DNA of 64,000 nt from Nitrosovibrio sp. Nv6 (GTDB lineage Bacteria > Pseudomonadota > Gammaproteobacteria > Burkholderiales > Nitrosomonadaceae): assembly GCF_900110495.1 (NCBI RefSeq), contig NZ_FODX01000001.1:248001-312000 (forward strand), given 5' to 3'. The translations under genes and the position numbers were made by a program. Position 1 is the stretch's first letter, and the number at the start of each line of letters is the position of its first letter. Shown piece by piece: positions 25,934 to 34,962 of this stretch. The notes under the pieces are model-generated. The model made no database searches and was not told where the DNA came from. It worked only from the letters and a program-made list of their open reading frames with translations.

Positions 25934-28375
25934 ATGGCAGCCAGCACTACTGCTCAAATAACCGACTTCACGCGTGATGTCCTGGGGCGCTACCTTTGCA
26001 ACGGGCTGGATGAGGCCACGCAAAGTGCGGATGCAGGCACGCGCCCGGATGCCCGTCCATTCGACATCATCATTATTGGCGGCGGCAGCTTCGGCGGAGT
26101 CCTTGCGCAGCACCTGTTTCACAATGACACGACCCATAGTCATCGAATTCTGGTGCTGGAAGCAGGGCCCTTTCTTATCCCCGAACACGTGCAGAATCTG
26201 CCTATGCTGGGCCTTAATCCGCCGGCGCCCTCCATGACCGATCCGGGTCCTCGAGCGGAGGTTTGGGGGTTGCCCTGGCGAACGGATGTCGAGAAAGGGT
26301 TTCCGGGTTTGGCGTACTGTATCGGAGGTCGGTCCCTTTATTTCGGTGGCTGGTCTCCCGAATTGCTGGAAGCCGAAATGGAAAAGTGGCCTGCGACAGT
26401 GACCAGCGATCTCAGAAAGCCTAATGGTTATTTCTTTCAGGCGAGCCAGCAGATAGGGACCAGTCAGACCAATGACTATATTCACGGCGCGCTGCATAAC
26501 GCGCTTCGCAGCATGCTCTTCAATGGGGTTAACAACGGTCTGATTCCCGATGCTGTTCCTCTGGCCGAATTGCCAATGAATCTGGAAACTCCTCCCCCCA
26601 TTTCCCAGTTCGATATGTACAAGCTCGAAGCGCCGCTTGCCGTACAGGCTGGCACGCCGCGGTCGGGCTATTTCCCGTTCAACAAATTCAGTAGCGTGCC
26701 GCTGATGACTGAAGCGAGCCGGGCGGCACAGAGCGAATCGGGCGGTGATGACGTGAAGAAGCGCTTGATGATTATTCCTAACTGCCACATCACGCGCCTA
26801 TCAAGCGTCCCGGAAGAGAATGGCTGGCGGGTGACGGAAGTGGGGACCAGCCTTGGCAATATTCCGCTACCCAACAATGGGAAAGTCGTCATCGCCTTGG
26901 GTACGATCGAGAGTGCCCGTCTCGCAATGGTATCCTTCAATAGTGTGCCGAACGCCGATCTGATGGGTAAAAATCTGATGGCGCACCTGCGCTCGAATCT
27001 GACCCTGCGCATCCCGCGTAGCGCATTACCTGAAGGCCTGCCGAATGAGCTTCAAGCTTCGGCGCTCTTCCTCAAGGGACGCTATCAACATCAAAGGACG
27101 GACACAAGTTTCAGTTTTCATCATATCCAGATAACCGCAGCCGGTCTGGATCGGCCTACTGCTGACACCGAACCCGAACTATTCAAGAAGATACCAAGCC
27201 TAGACTACTTTGCTCCCTTCCTTACCGCTAACGATGACCAGGTTGTTATCACGCTCCGTAGCATTGGCGAAATGGATTCCCAAAACCCGAATAGCGGAAT
27301 TCATCTCACCGGTTCCGACGAATTTTCGGTTCCGCGTGCCTTTGTGTCGATTAATCCTTCTACCAGGGATATGGCTCTCTGGGATGCAATGGACAAGATG
27401 GCGGATGACGCTGCCCTGGTCTTTGCCAACGGTCTGCCTTATGAAGTCATGGTTGATGGAGCTTACCAAAGGGTCGCGGCAAATCAGCCACCCAGCTCGG
27501 TAGCGCCATTTGTAAAGCGCAGGGATAAACTCGGTACAACTCATCACGAAGCGGGTACGCTCGCGATGGGCGACAGCCCTCTTGACTCTGTCACCAATAC
27601 TGACGGCCGTCTTCATTTTTCGCCGAATACTTATGTTATAGGACCCGCGCTATTCCCGACCATAGGCTCTCCTAATCCCATGTTGACCGGTGTGGCACTT
27701 GCGCGCCGGATGGGCGATACCATCGTTCCTGCTCCCACACCTTTCCAACCGGAAGCCGGATTTACCTCGGCTTCCAACGGGTATGACATGAGCAAATGGA
27801 GCATGTCCAAAATAATTAACCAGGCCCCGGATAAGAGCAATCCGGGACGCTTTTTAATCGTGGATGGAACGTTGGAATATACGACAGGAAATGATCTGGG
27901 TTTGCTGTGGTACACGGAGCCGATGCCGCCCAACTACATTCTCAAATTGCAATGGCTGCGGTGGGATGAGGGCGGCAATTCCGGCGTATTTGTGCGATTT
28001 CCCAATCCCAATACAAAAGGTTATAGCAACACTGCCTATGTCGCTGTCGACTTCGGGTTTGAGGTACAGATAGACGAATTGGGAATGCCCGATGGTGTGG
28101 ATAAGCGTTTGACGGGCGCCATCTACAATGAAGATAATCAGGATTTCACCCGTCAACAAGCGAAACCTGCTGGTCAGTGGAACGACTTCGAAATTGTGGT
28201 GGAGGGGCAGACCTACACGGTGTTTCTCAACGGGCAGCAAACCACACGATTTACTAACAGCAATCCGGCGCGGGGTCTACCTGGCACAGCGAACGACCCC
28301 GGCTATATTGGATTTCAAGGCCATTTGGGATCGCGTGTCGCATTCCGCAACATCCGCTTCAGGCCCTTGCCCTAG
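25934..28375 (+). CDS. GMC-family oxidoreductase fused to a DUF1080-like sugar-binding/hydrolase domain
   Basis: An 813-residue protein. Residues about 1-600 are a GMC flavoprotein: dinucleotide-binding IIIIGGGSFGG at about 45-55, the FAD loop ending GGRSLYFGGWSPE, and the C-terminal part with THHEAGTLAMGD (catalytic-type His pair, about 535) and IGSPNPMLTGVALARRMG. Residues about 610-813 form a concanavalin-like beta-sandwich of the DUF1080/3-keto-glycoside hydrolase type (WYTEPMPPNYILKLQW, GNSGVFVRFPNP, EVQIDELG, GQWNDFEIVVEGQTYTVFLN, GYIGFQGH). GMC enzymes oxidise alcohols or sugars; DUF1080 proteins act on 3-keto sugars, so oxidation and cleavage of glycosides by one protein is a reasonable inference. 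There is no export signal. Confidence 0.85.
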   Translation: MAASTTAQITDFTRDVLGRYLCNGLDEATQSADAGTRPDARPFDIIIIGGGSFGGVLAQHLFHNDTTHSHRILVLEAGPFLIPEHVQNLPMLGLNPPAPSMTDPGPRAEVWGLPWRTDVEKGFPGLAYCIGGRSLYFGGWSPELLEAEMEKWPATVTSDLRKPNGYFFQASQQIGTSQTNDYIHGALHNALRSMLFNGVNNGLIPDAVPLAELPMNLETPPPISQFDMYKLEAPLAVQAGTPRSGYFPFNKFSSVPLMTEASRAAQSESGGDDVKKRLMIIPNCHITRLSSVPEENGWRVTEVGTSLGNIPLPNNGKVVIALGTIESARLAMVSFNSVPNADLMGKNLMAHLRSNLTLRIPRSALPEGLPNELQASALFLKGRYQHQRTDTSFSFHHIQITAAGLDRPTADTEPELFKKIPSLDYFAPFLTANDDQVVITLRSIGEMDSQNPNSGIHLTGSDEFSVPRAFVSINPSTRDMALWDAMDKMADDAALVFANGLPYEVMVDGAYQRVAANQPPSSVAPFVKRRDKLGTTHHEAGTLAMGDSPLDSVTNTDGRLHFSPNTYVIGPALFPTIGSPNPMLTGVALARRMGDTIVPAPTPFQPEAGFTSASNGYDMSKWSMSKIINQAPDKSNPGRFLIVDGTLEYTTGNDLGLLWYTEPMPPNYILKLQWLRWDEGGNSGVFVRFPNPNTKGYSNTAYVAVDFGFEVQIDELGMPDGVDKRLTGAIYNEDNQDFTRQQAKPAGQWNDFEIVVEGQTYTVFLNGQQTTRFTNSNPARGLPGTANDPGYIGFQGHLGSRVAFRNIRFRPLP

Positions 28376-28419
28376 CCAAATGGGGCCGAGAAGGTTCTAC
28401 TGTTTGACAGGAGAAAAAC

Positions 28420-28947
28420 ATGTCCGATCTGGTGGTAATAGGATTTGAAAACACGCAAAAGGCAGAGGAAGTTTTATGGAGGCTTAGGGCGCTCAAAAGG
28501 CAAAACCTCATAGATCTTTACGATGCGGTTGTTGTTGTTCGCGACGAAGAGGGCGAGATTCACCTCAAGCAAAGCATCAACCTTGCCCACTACGATGCAT
28601 CTGCCGGCCTGCTCTCGGGCGGACTCCTCGGTACTTTCGTGGGGATGCTCTTCCTGAATCCGGCTGCCGGGTTTTTGATCGGCACGATGGTAGGCGCGGG
28701 TGCGGGAGCGCTGTCGGGTGCTCTTTCGGATTATGGTATTCCGGATGATTTCATTACTTCATTAGGCGAGACAATTCCCCCCAACTCATCGGCGCTCTTC
28801 ATCCTTGCCCGAAAAGTGGATCCAGAAAAGGTTCTGGCTGAACTTTCCGATGTTAAAGGCAAGGTCCTGCGGACAACTCTATCGCCAGATCAGGAGAGGA
28901 GATTTCGGGAAGTGCTTGCGGGCTCAACAGCGGCAGCAAAGGCGTAA
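28420..28947 (+). CDS. DUF1269 membrane-associated protein
   Basis: A 175-residue protein of the DUF1269 family: an N-terminal alpha/beta part (LVVIGFENTQKAEEVLWRLR), a Gly/Ala-rich hydrophobic pair of segments (LLSGGLLGTFVGMLFLNPAA and IGTMVGAGAGALSGAL), then DYGIPDDFITSLGETIPPNS, which is highly conserved in the family. Function unknown; such genes are often stress-induced. AGGAG lies upstream. It is 44 bases after the GMC gene, so co-transcription is possible. Confidence 0.88.
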   Translation: MSDLVVIGFENTQKAEEVLWRLRALKRQNLIDLYDAVVVVRDEEGEIHLKQSINLAHYDASAGLLSGGLLGTFVGMLFLNPAAGFLIGTMVGAGAGALSGALSDYGIPDDFITSLGETIPPNSSALFILARKVDPEKVLAELSDVKGKVLRTTLSPDQERRFREVLAGSTAAAKA

Positions 28948-29048
28948 CCTGGCGAGAATTCAACAACGTCAAAAGCCGGACAAAACGCGGCCGAGAAACC
29001 ATACCGCGAAGTCATGGTCCAAGCTTGCAAAAACATGAGGAGCTTCCC

Positions 29049-29573
29049 ATGAAACGACGCGCCATTCTGCAAAGTCTTGCCACACTGACAGTGCTGCCGT
29101 TGATTTCGGCCTGCTCCGGCGGCAAGACCGCCGCAAATACGCCTACAGTGATAACGGTGCAGCCTTTGGACAAGCCGCATGAAGAATGGCGTGGCCTGGT
29201 TTCGCCTGCAGCCTATCGGGTGCTGTTTGAGGAAGAGACGGAACCTCCCGGCAGTAGCCCGCTGAATCGCGAAGATCGCGAGGGAACCTTTATTTGCGCC
29301 GCGTGCTATCTGCCGTTATTCGATAGCGCAAACAAATTTGAAAGCGGAACGGGATGGCCCAGTTTCACCCAGCCGATCGCAGGGCACATGGAAACAAGGC
29401 GCGATTTCAAGATGATTCTGCCGCGGACCGAATACCATTGCGCACGCTGCGGGGGCCACCAAGGCCACGTGTTTAAGGACGGGCCTCCGCCCAGAGGAGA
29501 ACGCTGGTGCAACAACGGGCTGGCACTCCGGTTTGTGCCAAAAAGTGAAAAGCTGCCGGCGCTCAGGGGTTGA
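29049..29573 (+). CDS. msrB: peptide-methionine (R)-S-oxide reductase, lipoprotein form
   Basis: A 174-residue MsrB, reducing the R form of methionine sulfoxide in proteins. The ATG at 29049 follows AGGAGC. The N-terminus MKRRAILQSLATLTVLPLIS ends in a lipobox (SAC, Cys22), so the enzyme should be anchored in the envelope; the Arg pair may also allow Tat export. The zinc site is visible (CAAC and CARC pairs), together with SGTGWPSF, the HxGHVFKDGP block and the catalytic Cys in RWCNNGLALRFVP. It almost abuts msrA (stop 18 bases before the ATG), so both probably repair oxidised envelope proteins together. Confidence 0.93.
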   Translation: MKRRAILQSLATLTVLPLISACSGGKTAANTPTVITVQPLDKPHEEWRGLVSPAAYRVLFEEETEPPGSSPLNREDREGTFICAACYLPLFDSANKFESGTGWPSFTQPIAGHMETRRDFKMILPRTEYHCARCGGHQGHVFKDGPPPRGERWCNNGLALRFVPKSEKLPALRG

Positions 29574-29590
29574 TCAGCGTCGGACTATCA

Positions 29591-30304
29591 ATGCACAAGC
29601 TATCCACATCTCACAATGCGGCCGCCGCCATTCACCTTATTCGCCGCGCCTTCGGCAGCTTCCTGCTGGGTCTGGTGATGGTTATGTTTGCAGCATGCGA
29701 ACAACCGGCCGCGCGCAACCAATCAGCAGCGGTTCCCGCCGCCAGCTCATCCGTCAATTTAAACGAAGAATCTTCCGACACAGGGATCGCCACCTTTGCC
29801 GGCGGTTGCTTTTGGTGCACGGAGGCGGATTTCGATAAGGTGCCGGGTGTAATATCCACTACATCCGGGTACATCGGCGGCAAGGTGGTCAATCCCACTT
29901 ATAAGCAGGTGTCTTCCGGTAAAACGGGACATATTGAAGCAGTGCAGGTACGCTTCGATCCTGAAAAGACGAGTTTTGCCAAGCTGTTGGATGCCTTCTG
30001 GCCGACAATTGACCCCCTTACGCCCAACCGGCAATTTTGCGACGGCGGCTCGCAATATCGAAGCGCCATCTTCTATCACAATGACGATCAGCGGTGGCAG
30101 GCCGAGGCGTCCAAGGCCGAACTTGAAGCTTCCGGCCGCTTTGCGCAGCCGATCGTAACCGAAATTTTACCCGCGACGGAATTTTATCCTGCGGAGGAAT
30201 ACCATCAAGACTATTACATCAAGAATCCGATCCGCTATTCGTACTACCGCAGCAACTGCGGCAGGGATGCACGACTGGCCGAAGTATGGGGTACTTCACG
30301 ATGA
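29591..30304 (+). CDS. msrA: peptide-methionine (S)-S-oxide reductase, lipoprotein form
   Basis: A 237-residue MsrA. The ATG at 29591 opens a basic start and a hydrophobic segment (FGSFLLGLVMVMFAA) ending at a lipobox Cys36. After a Ser/Ala linker comes the catalytic motif GGCFWCTEADF with Cys73, then GYIGGKVVNPTYKQV, SSGKTGHIEAVQV, DPLTPNRQFCDGGSQYRSAI and a C-terminal YYRSNCGR that can supply a resolving Cys. A TTG seven codons upstream overlaps the msrB stop region and is a less likely start. It forms an envelope repair pair with msrB. Confidence 0.93.
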   Translation: MHKLSTSHNAAAAIHLIRRAFGSFLLGLVMVMFAACEQPAARNQSAAVPAASSSVNLNEESSDTGIATFAGGCFWCTEADFDKVPGVISTTSGYIGGKVVNPTYKQVSSGKTGHIEAVQVRFDPEKTSFAKLLDAFWPTIDPLTPNRQFCDGGSQYRSAIFYHNDDQRWQAEASKAELEASGRFAQPIVTEILPATEFYPAEEYHQDYYIKNPIRYSYYRSNCGRDARLAEVWGTSR

Positions 30305-30463
30305 TCGGTGCCAGTGAGTCAGGAATCCTCGGGCCTCACTCTCGCGGAGCCGTCCTCGTTATTTTTGACGGCTACAATTACTGATGTGCCTCTGCATTAC
30401 CCCCATTACAACGTTCAACATACCTCTTTTTCTATCATAATCTATCGGTCTAGCTAATTTCTC

Positions 30464-30516
30464 TAGGTCGGGCTATGCTCGACAATCAAAACTTCTGTCG
30501 GGCATAGCCCGACCTA
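30464..30516. repeat. palindromic repeat with 21-base arms
   Basis: Left arm 30464-30484 and right arm 30496-30516 are complementary with one mismatch (TAGGTCGGGCTATG / CATAGCCCGACCTA at the base) around an 11-base loop. It lies in the 273-base gap between convergent msrA and a minus-strand gene. Elements with a GTCGGGC..GCCCGAC core are common dispersed REP-like repeats in proteobacteria. There is no T-run, so it is not a standard terminator. Confidence 0.65.
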
Positions 30517-30577
30517 CTTCTGATAGCCTGTTCATATGCATCGTCTTGCTCGCGCGAATCCGAATCCCTTAACTTCC

Positions 30578-31336
30578 TTAGCGTACAACGTTTAAGGCTG
30601 GGCCCGGGTTTGGTTCTGGGGTTGGGGCTGCTAGAGGCATGGTTCCGTCGCGTCTCGATCTCAGCTCTTCAGTATCCATGTCCATGATTCTTGGATCTTT
30701 AGCGGATGAGTCCGTAAAGGGTGCATCATCGGTCTGGAGATCTTTGGTCTTTGCGTTCCTGACCTTTGAATCTTTCGTCTTGCTCTCTCTGGTTTTTACC
30801 AGTTTCGCCTTCGCGCCCTTGGTCTCGCTGGATGTATCTTCCCGCTTGCTTGAATCTTTGACAGCGTCGTGTTTCACCTTCAGGTTATTGCTCAGGGCCG
30901 CGTAATTGCGAGACTCGTTCTGCATCTGGGAATACAACTGCGTATATTGCGTATTGTAGGAAGTGCGCGCCATTTCCAGTTGACGTAATTTGGTTTCCAA
31001 CTGGCGCCGGTTGTGAGAGCTGTCCTTGATTTCAGCGGTTTTAGCGGCCAACGAGACCTCTTGGATTTTTTGATTCAACTGCTTGTACAATTGGGCCATG
31101 TTGTTGGCAGCGGTACTGTACCGCCGGTGATGTATCTCCATTTTTTCGAAATCTGTCAGCGGGTCGCCCATGGGGTGTGAAGCTTGCTCAGACACATCAG
31201 TGGCTACCGGCTCCTGTTGCGCCTCTTCTGCAAAAGCACTGGATAAGCACGGCCCGAATACCAGCGCAATCAAAGTAGCGTACCGCGTCAATAAGCTTCC
31301 GATATTGCCGCCGATATTGCTGATAGGGCAAGTCAT
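30578..31336 (-). CDS. secreted coiled-coil protein of unknown function
   Basis: About 252 residues. I chose the ATG at 31336 because CGGGAG precedes it at the right distance and it leads into a signal peptide (YATLIALVFGPCLSSAFA). An in-frame ATG 14 codons upstream exists. The mature protein has a long predicted coiled coil (about residues 70-160; Gln/Lys/Leu heptads such as AQLYKQLNQKIQE and LETKLRQLEMARTSY). A low-complexity basic region with a degenerate KTKDSK/NAKTKDLQ repeat and a Pro-rich tail follow. No family is recognised. A structural periplasmic role is possible. Confidence 0.6.
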   Translation of the reverse strand: MTCPISNIGGNIGSLLTRYATLIALVFGPCLSSAFAEEAQQEPVATDVSEQASHPMGDPLTDFEKMEIHHRRYSTAANNMAQLYKQLNQKIQEVSLAAKTAEIKDSSHNRRQLETKLRQLEMARTSYNTQYTQLYSQMQNESRNYAALSNNLKVKHDAVKDSSKREDTSSETKGAKAKLVKTRESKTKDSKVRNAKTKDLQTDDAPFTDSSAKDPRIMDMDTEELRSRRDGTMPLAAPTPEPNPGPALNVVR

Positions 31337-31428
31337 GGATGAACTCCCGAATGTATTTATGCTTCTCAGTCTTTTCATAACACTATGCGACGTTTGGTTT
31401 CTCGAACAGTATACCTGAATGCGGGTTT

Positions 31429-31461
31429 CCGATTTCCAGGACCTCGGGAATCGGTTTTTTT
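31429..31461 (+). terminator. intrinsic terminator without an obvious upstream gene
   Basis: CCGATTTCC (31429-31437) pairs with GGGAATCGG (31446-31454) with one G-U pair, followed by seven T (31455-31461). It points rightward, but the only gene to its left is on the other strand. It may end an unannotated short transcript or shield tmk from read-through. Confidence 0.6.
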
Positions 31462-31630
31462 GGCTTAAAGTAAAAACCGTCCGATTTAGTGAAATAGGGA
31501 TACAGACGAGGCCGCGACGCTATTACCTATCTCAAGTATAGGCTAAACTTCGCCATATCTTTATGGACGGCTTCCTTCCGATGTACAAATGACCATTGGC
31601 GACAATCGGCCGAACCAGCAGGTTTCGCGA

Positions 31631-32263
31631 ATGACGGCTCCTGGAACAACCAGGGGTAAATTCATCACGCTCGAAGGCATAGACGGGGCGGGCAAGAGCA
31701 CGCATCTAAGCTGGCTCGAAGGTATTTTGCGGGACCGAGGAAAAACCGTTATCGTGACGCGCGAGCCGGGCGGCACGCCTTTGGGCGAAACGTTGCGCGA
31801 ACTTCTGCTTTACCGTAGTCAGGCAATGCATGCGGAAACCGAGGCCCTGCTGATGTTCGCCGCAAGGCGCGAACATTTGGACAAGGTCATTCTGCCGGCG
31901 CTGGATCGCGGCGATTGGGTAATTTCAGACCGTTTCACCGATGCCAGTTTTGCCTATCAAGGCGGGGGCAGGGGCTTGGCAACGCAAAAACTCGATGAGC
32001 TCGAATATTGGGTCCAGGGAGAATTTCAACCTGACCTCACCCTTTATTTCGATGTAACAGTTGAAGTAGGGAGGAAACGAATAAATGCCATCAAGGCAGC
32101 GGACCGCTTTGAAAAAGAACAGGATGAGTTTTTCCAGAAAGTGCGGGACGCATATCTGGAAAGGGCGCATAAATTCCCCCAGCGGATACGTGTGATAGAC
32201 GCTAACCAGTCTCTGGAGGAAGTTAAGAAATCAGTTGAGATTATCATTCTATCTATCTGTTAG
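31631..32263 (+). CDS. tmk: thymidylate kinase
   Basis: A 210-residue dTMP kinase for dTTP synthesis. It has the P-loop [20 protein letters not shown], the [17 protein letters not shown] region, the REPGG loop ([12 protein letters not shown]) and the lid. I chose the ATG at 31631 because it gives the usual length and the family N-terminus directly before GKFITLEG; an ATG at 31589 is in frame. Stop and start codons of tmk and holB are adjacent, forming the common tmk-holB-tatD operon. Confidence 0.95.
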   Translation: MTAPGTTRGKFITLEGIDGAGKSTHLSWLEGILRDRGKTVIVTREPGGTPLGETLRELLLYRSQAMHAETEALLMFAARREHLDKVILPALDRGDWVISDRFTDASFAYQGGGRGLATQKLDELEYWVQGEFQPDLTLYFDVTVEVGRKRINAIKAADRFEKEQDEFFQKVRDAYLERAHKFPQRIRVIDANQSLEEVKKSVEIIILSIC

Positions 32264-33409
32264 ATGTCTATTTATTCCTGGCAAAAAGAGGTTTGGCGAA
32301 AATTGGCGGAGCAAGCCCGAGGCAACAGTCAAGGGAGCAGCATGTCATCTGCTCACGCTGTATTGCTGCGGGGAAGGAAAGGGCTCGGCAAGTTGGCATT
32401 TGCGACTGCGCTGGCTAAATCCCGACTGTGCGTAACTCCGTCTGTTGAAGGTGAGGCATGCCGAAGTTGCCTAAGCTGTAGATGGTTTGAACAGGGGAGC
32501 CATCCCGATTTTCGCCTCGTCGAGCCCCAGGCACTATCAACCCTTTCGACAATATCGGGCACAGCCGATGACATTAGAGACGATGATGGCGCCGATACCG
32601 AGGCGAGGAGCACTACCAGGACCGCCGCGGATGCCGGAACAGAATCGGGTGGTGCAAAAACCGGAAAAAAACCCAGTAAACAGATCAGTGTCGCGCAAAT
32701 ACGCGAACTTGCCGATTTCATCAATATATCCAGCCACCAAAACGGTTATAAAATCATTCTGATCCACCCGGCTGAAACCATGAATCCGGCCGCCGCGAAT
32801 GCGTTGCTGAAGAGCCTGGAAGAGCCGCCTCTGCGAACGCTATTCATCCTGGTATCGCATCACGCACAATTTTTACTGCCGACCATCCGCAGCCGCTGCC
32901 GCCAAATTCCGATGCCCACGCCTGACCCCGCGACGGCTATTGCCTGGCTTCAACAGCAGGAGGTCAAAGATCCGGAAACGTGTCTCGCTTCCGCTGGCTA
33001 CGCCCCGTTGGCGGCGCTGGAATTCAATGATGAAAATTATCTGGAACGGCACGGCGCTTTCGTCAAACAGATCAGCACGCGGGATAATTTCAATCCCATC
33101 GTTCTGGCGGAGGAAATGCAGAAATCAGACCTGCCAACCGTGGTCAACTGGTTGCAAAAATGGTGCTATGATCTAATGAGCTTTCATCTGACCAGCAAAA
33201 TCCGCTATCATCTGGATAGGACTGCCGTCATTAAATCACTCGCCTCCGGCATTGATCCGCACGCAATGGCAACTTATTTACGGACGCTGGCTGAAACGCA
33301 ACAGTTGGCAAGCCATCCACTCAACCCTCGATTGTTCCTGGAAGAATTGCTGTTTTCCTACGCCACGGTACTATCTCTAGGCACGGAGCTACCAAAGCGA
33401 ATGAATTGA
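32264..33409 (+). CDS. holB: DNA polymerase III subunit delta prime
   Basis: A 381-residue clamp-loader subunit. It has an AAA+ fold with a P-loop-like RGRKGLGKLAFA, a zinc-binding group of four Cys (CVTPSVEGEACRSCLSC), and the delta-prime hallmark MNPAAANALLKSLEEPPLRTLFILVSH with the SRC motif (TIRSRCRQIPMP). Between the zinc module and ISVAQIREL there is a low-complexity Asp/Thr/Lys insertion of about 35 residues, which makes it longer than E. coli HolB (334). The pilZ gene that often follows holB is absent here. Confidence 0.93.
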   Translation: MSIYSWQKEVWRKLAEQARGNSQGSSMSSAHAVLLRGRKGLGKLAFATALAKSRLCVTPSVEGEACRSCLSCRWFEQGSHPDFRLVEPQALSTLSTISGTADDIRDDDGADTEARSTTRTAADAGTESGGAKTGKKPSKQISVAQIRELADFINISSHQNGYKIILIHPAETMNPAAANALLKSLEEPPLRTLFILVSHHAQFLLPTIRSRCRQIPMPTPDPATAIAWLQQQEVKDPETCLASAGYAPLAALEFNDENYLERHGAFVKQISTRDNFNPIVLAEEMQKSDLPTVVNWLQKWCYDLMSFHLTSKIRYHLDRTAVIKSLASGIDPHAMATYLRTLAETQQLASHPLNPRLFLEELLFSYATVLSLGTELPKRMN

Positions 33410-33482
33410 GAATGAATTGACTGAAAGAATATAACTGCAATGCGTTCAATCCCATCGCCATTCCGTATCTATTTGTCCAGAC

Positions 33483-34247
33483 ATGTTTGTTGATTCCCAT
33501 TGTCATCTCGATTTTCCGGATCTTTCCGGCAATCTCGATGAGCTGCTCGAAAGAATGCGGGACAATAGTGTTACCCATGCACTTTGCGTGAGCGTTAATC
33601 TGGAAGATTTTCCCCGAGTATTGGTGTTGGCGGAAATGCATCCCAACCTGTTTGCTTCTGTCGGCGTTCATCCTGATTATGAAAACCTGACCGAACCGCA
33701 GGCGGCGCAACTGGCATCGCTGGCGGATCATCCCAAGGTCATCGCCATCGGTGAAACGGGGCTGGATTACTTTCGCCTCAAAGGCGATCTGGAGTGGCAG
33801 CGAGAGCGTTTCCGTCAGCATATCCGCGCAGCCCGGCAATGTGCCAAGCCGCTTATCATCCACACCCGTGAGGCTGCAGCTGATACCTTGCGCATCATGG
33901 CGGAGGAGGGCGCGGACAGCGTCGGCGGGGTAATGCATTGCTTTACGGAAAGCTGGGAAGTGGCGCAGCAAGCAATGGAGATGAATTTTTATATCTCTTT
34001 TTCCGGTATTGTTACTTTCAAGAACGCGGTTGCGCTAAAGGATGTGGCCAGAAAAATCAGACTGGAGAGAATGCTGATAGAAACCGATTCACCTTATCTC
34101 GCCCCGGTACCTCATCGCGGCAAAATGAATCAGCCGGCATTTGTGCGGCATGTTGCCGAAGAGATAGCGGCATTGCGTGGTATCAGCGTTGACGAAGTGG
34201 GTACAGCCACTACCGATAATTTTTTCAACTTATTCAAGGCGGCCTGA
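33483..34247 (+). CDS. tatD: TatD-family metal-dependent deoxyribonuclease
   Basis: A 254-residue TIM-barrel hydrolase of the YcfH/TatD type. It shows DSHCHLDFP at the start (two metal-binding His), GVHPDYEN, AIGETGLDYFR with the catalytic Glu, PLIIHTREA, GVMHCFTESWE, and ETDSPYLAPVPHRGKMNQP (metal-binding Asp). Family members have 3'-5' nuclease activity and are linked to DNA repair or DNA breakdown. It is the third gene of the tmk-holB-tatD operon. Confidence 0.94.
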   Translation: MFVDSHCHLDFPDLSGNLDELLERMRDNSVTHALCVSVNLEDFPRVLVLAEMHPNLFASVGVHPDYENLTEPQAAQLASLADHPKVIAIGETGLDYFRLKGDLEWQRERFRQHIRAARQCAKPLIIHTREAAADTLRIMAEEGADSVGGVMHCFTESWEVAQQAMEMNFYISFSGIVTFKNAVALKDVARKIRLERMLIETDSPYLAPVPHRGKMNQPAFVRHVAEEIAALRGISVDEVGTATTDNFFNLFKAA

Positions 34248-34250
34248 ACC

Positions 34251-34904
34251 ATGAACTCATCTAGAAAGGCATTTTTCGTGGCGGGGCTGGTGCTTGCTGT
34301 TTGCCTGTCCCAGCAGCCGACGGCTATTGCCGGGGTCTATGAAGATCTACGCTGGGCAATTGAAGACAATAACACTGGTGACGTAGCAAAATTGCTTTCC
34401 CAGGGCGCTGACCCCAACACGCCCGAAGAGCAGGGGAATACCCTCCTGATGGTTGCGGTCCGCAATAAAAATGCCGCGCTCGTCGATCTGTTGATAAAGG
34501 CCGGTGCCAAGCTCAACCTGCGCAATAGATATGGTGAAACCGCCATCATGCTGGCCAGCTATAACGGTCTTGGCGATATTGTTGAAAAACTATATGTCAA
34601 GGGGGCGGAAATCAACCATAAAGGATGGAACCCCTTGATTTACGCAGCATCCGGCGGTCATCCAGGCATCGTCCAATTATTATTGGAAGGGGGTGTTCAG
34701 GTCAATTCCATTTCCGATAATGGGACGACCGCGTTAATGATGGCGGCAAGAGGCAATCACCTGGATGCAGTCAGGGTCCTCCTGAAAAACGGCGCCGATC
34801 CCAACATCAAAAATGAATGGGACAAAACCGCCCTTGAATGGGCCTTGAGCAAGGGAAATGATGAAGTCGCCGAATTATTGAAAACCAACGGCGCCAAAAA
34901 ATAA
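34251..34904 (+). CDS. secreted ankyrin-repeat protein
   Basis: A 217-residue protein with a signal peptide (KAFFVAGLVLAVCLSQQPTAIA) and about five ankyrin repeats: DVAKLLSQGADPNTPEEQGN, NAALVDLLIKAGAKLNLRNR, GDIVEKLYVKGAEINHKG, HPGIVQLLLEGGVQVNSISD and HLDAVRVLLKNGADPNIKNE. It starts three bases after the tatD stop and so belongs to that operon. Periplasmic ankyrin proteins mediate protein-protein contacts; the partner is unknown. Similar genes often sit behind tatD in betaproteobacteria. Confidence 0.88.
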   Translation: MNSSRKAFFVAGLVLAVCLSQQPTAIAGVYEDLRWAIEDNNTGDVAKLLSQGADPNTPEEQGNTLLMVAVRNKNAALVDLLIKAGAKLNLRNRYGETAIMLASYNGLGDIVEKLYVKGAEINHKGWNPLIYAASGGHPGIVQLLLEGGVQVNSISDNGTTALMMAARGNHLDAVRVLLKNGADPNIKNEWDKTALEWALSKGNDEVAELLKTNGAKK

Positions 34905-34962
34905 CCCGCGATGCTTCCTTTCAGGCTTCCTTTCGGGGTAACTACAGTTAACTGCGAATCGC

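Noticed and set aside
25676..26788. Open frame of 370 codons on the minus strand
   Set aside because: Mostly antisense to the GMC gene, whose frame has clear FAD motifs.
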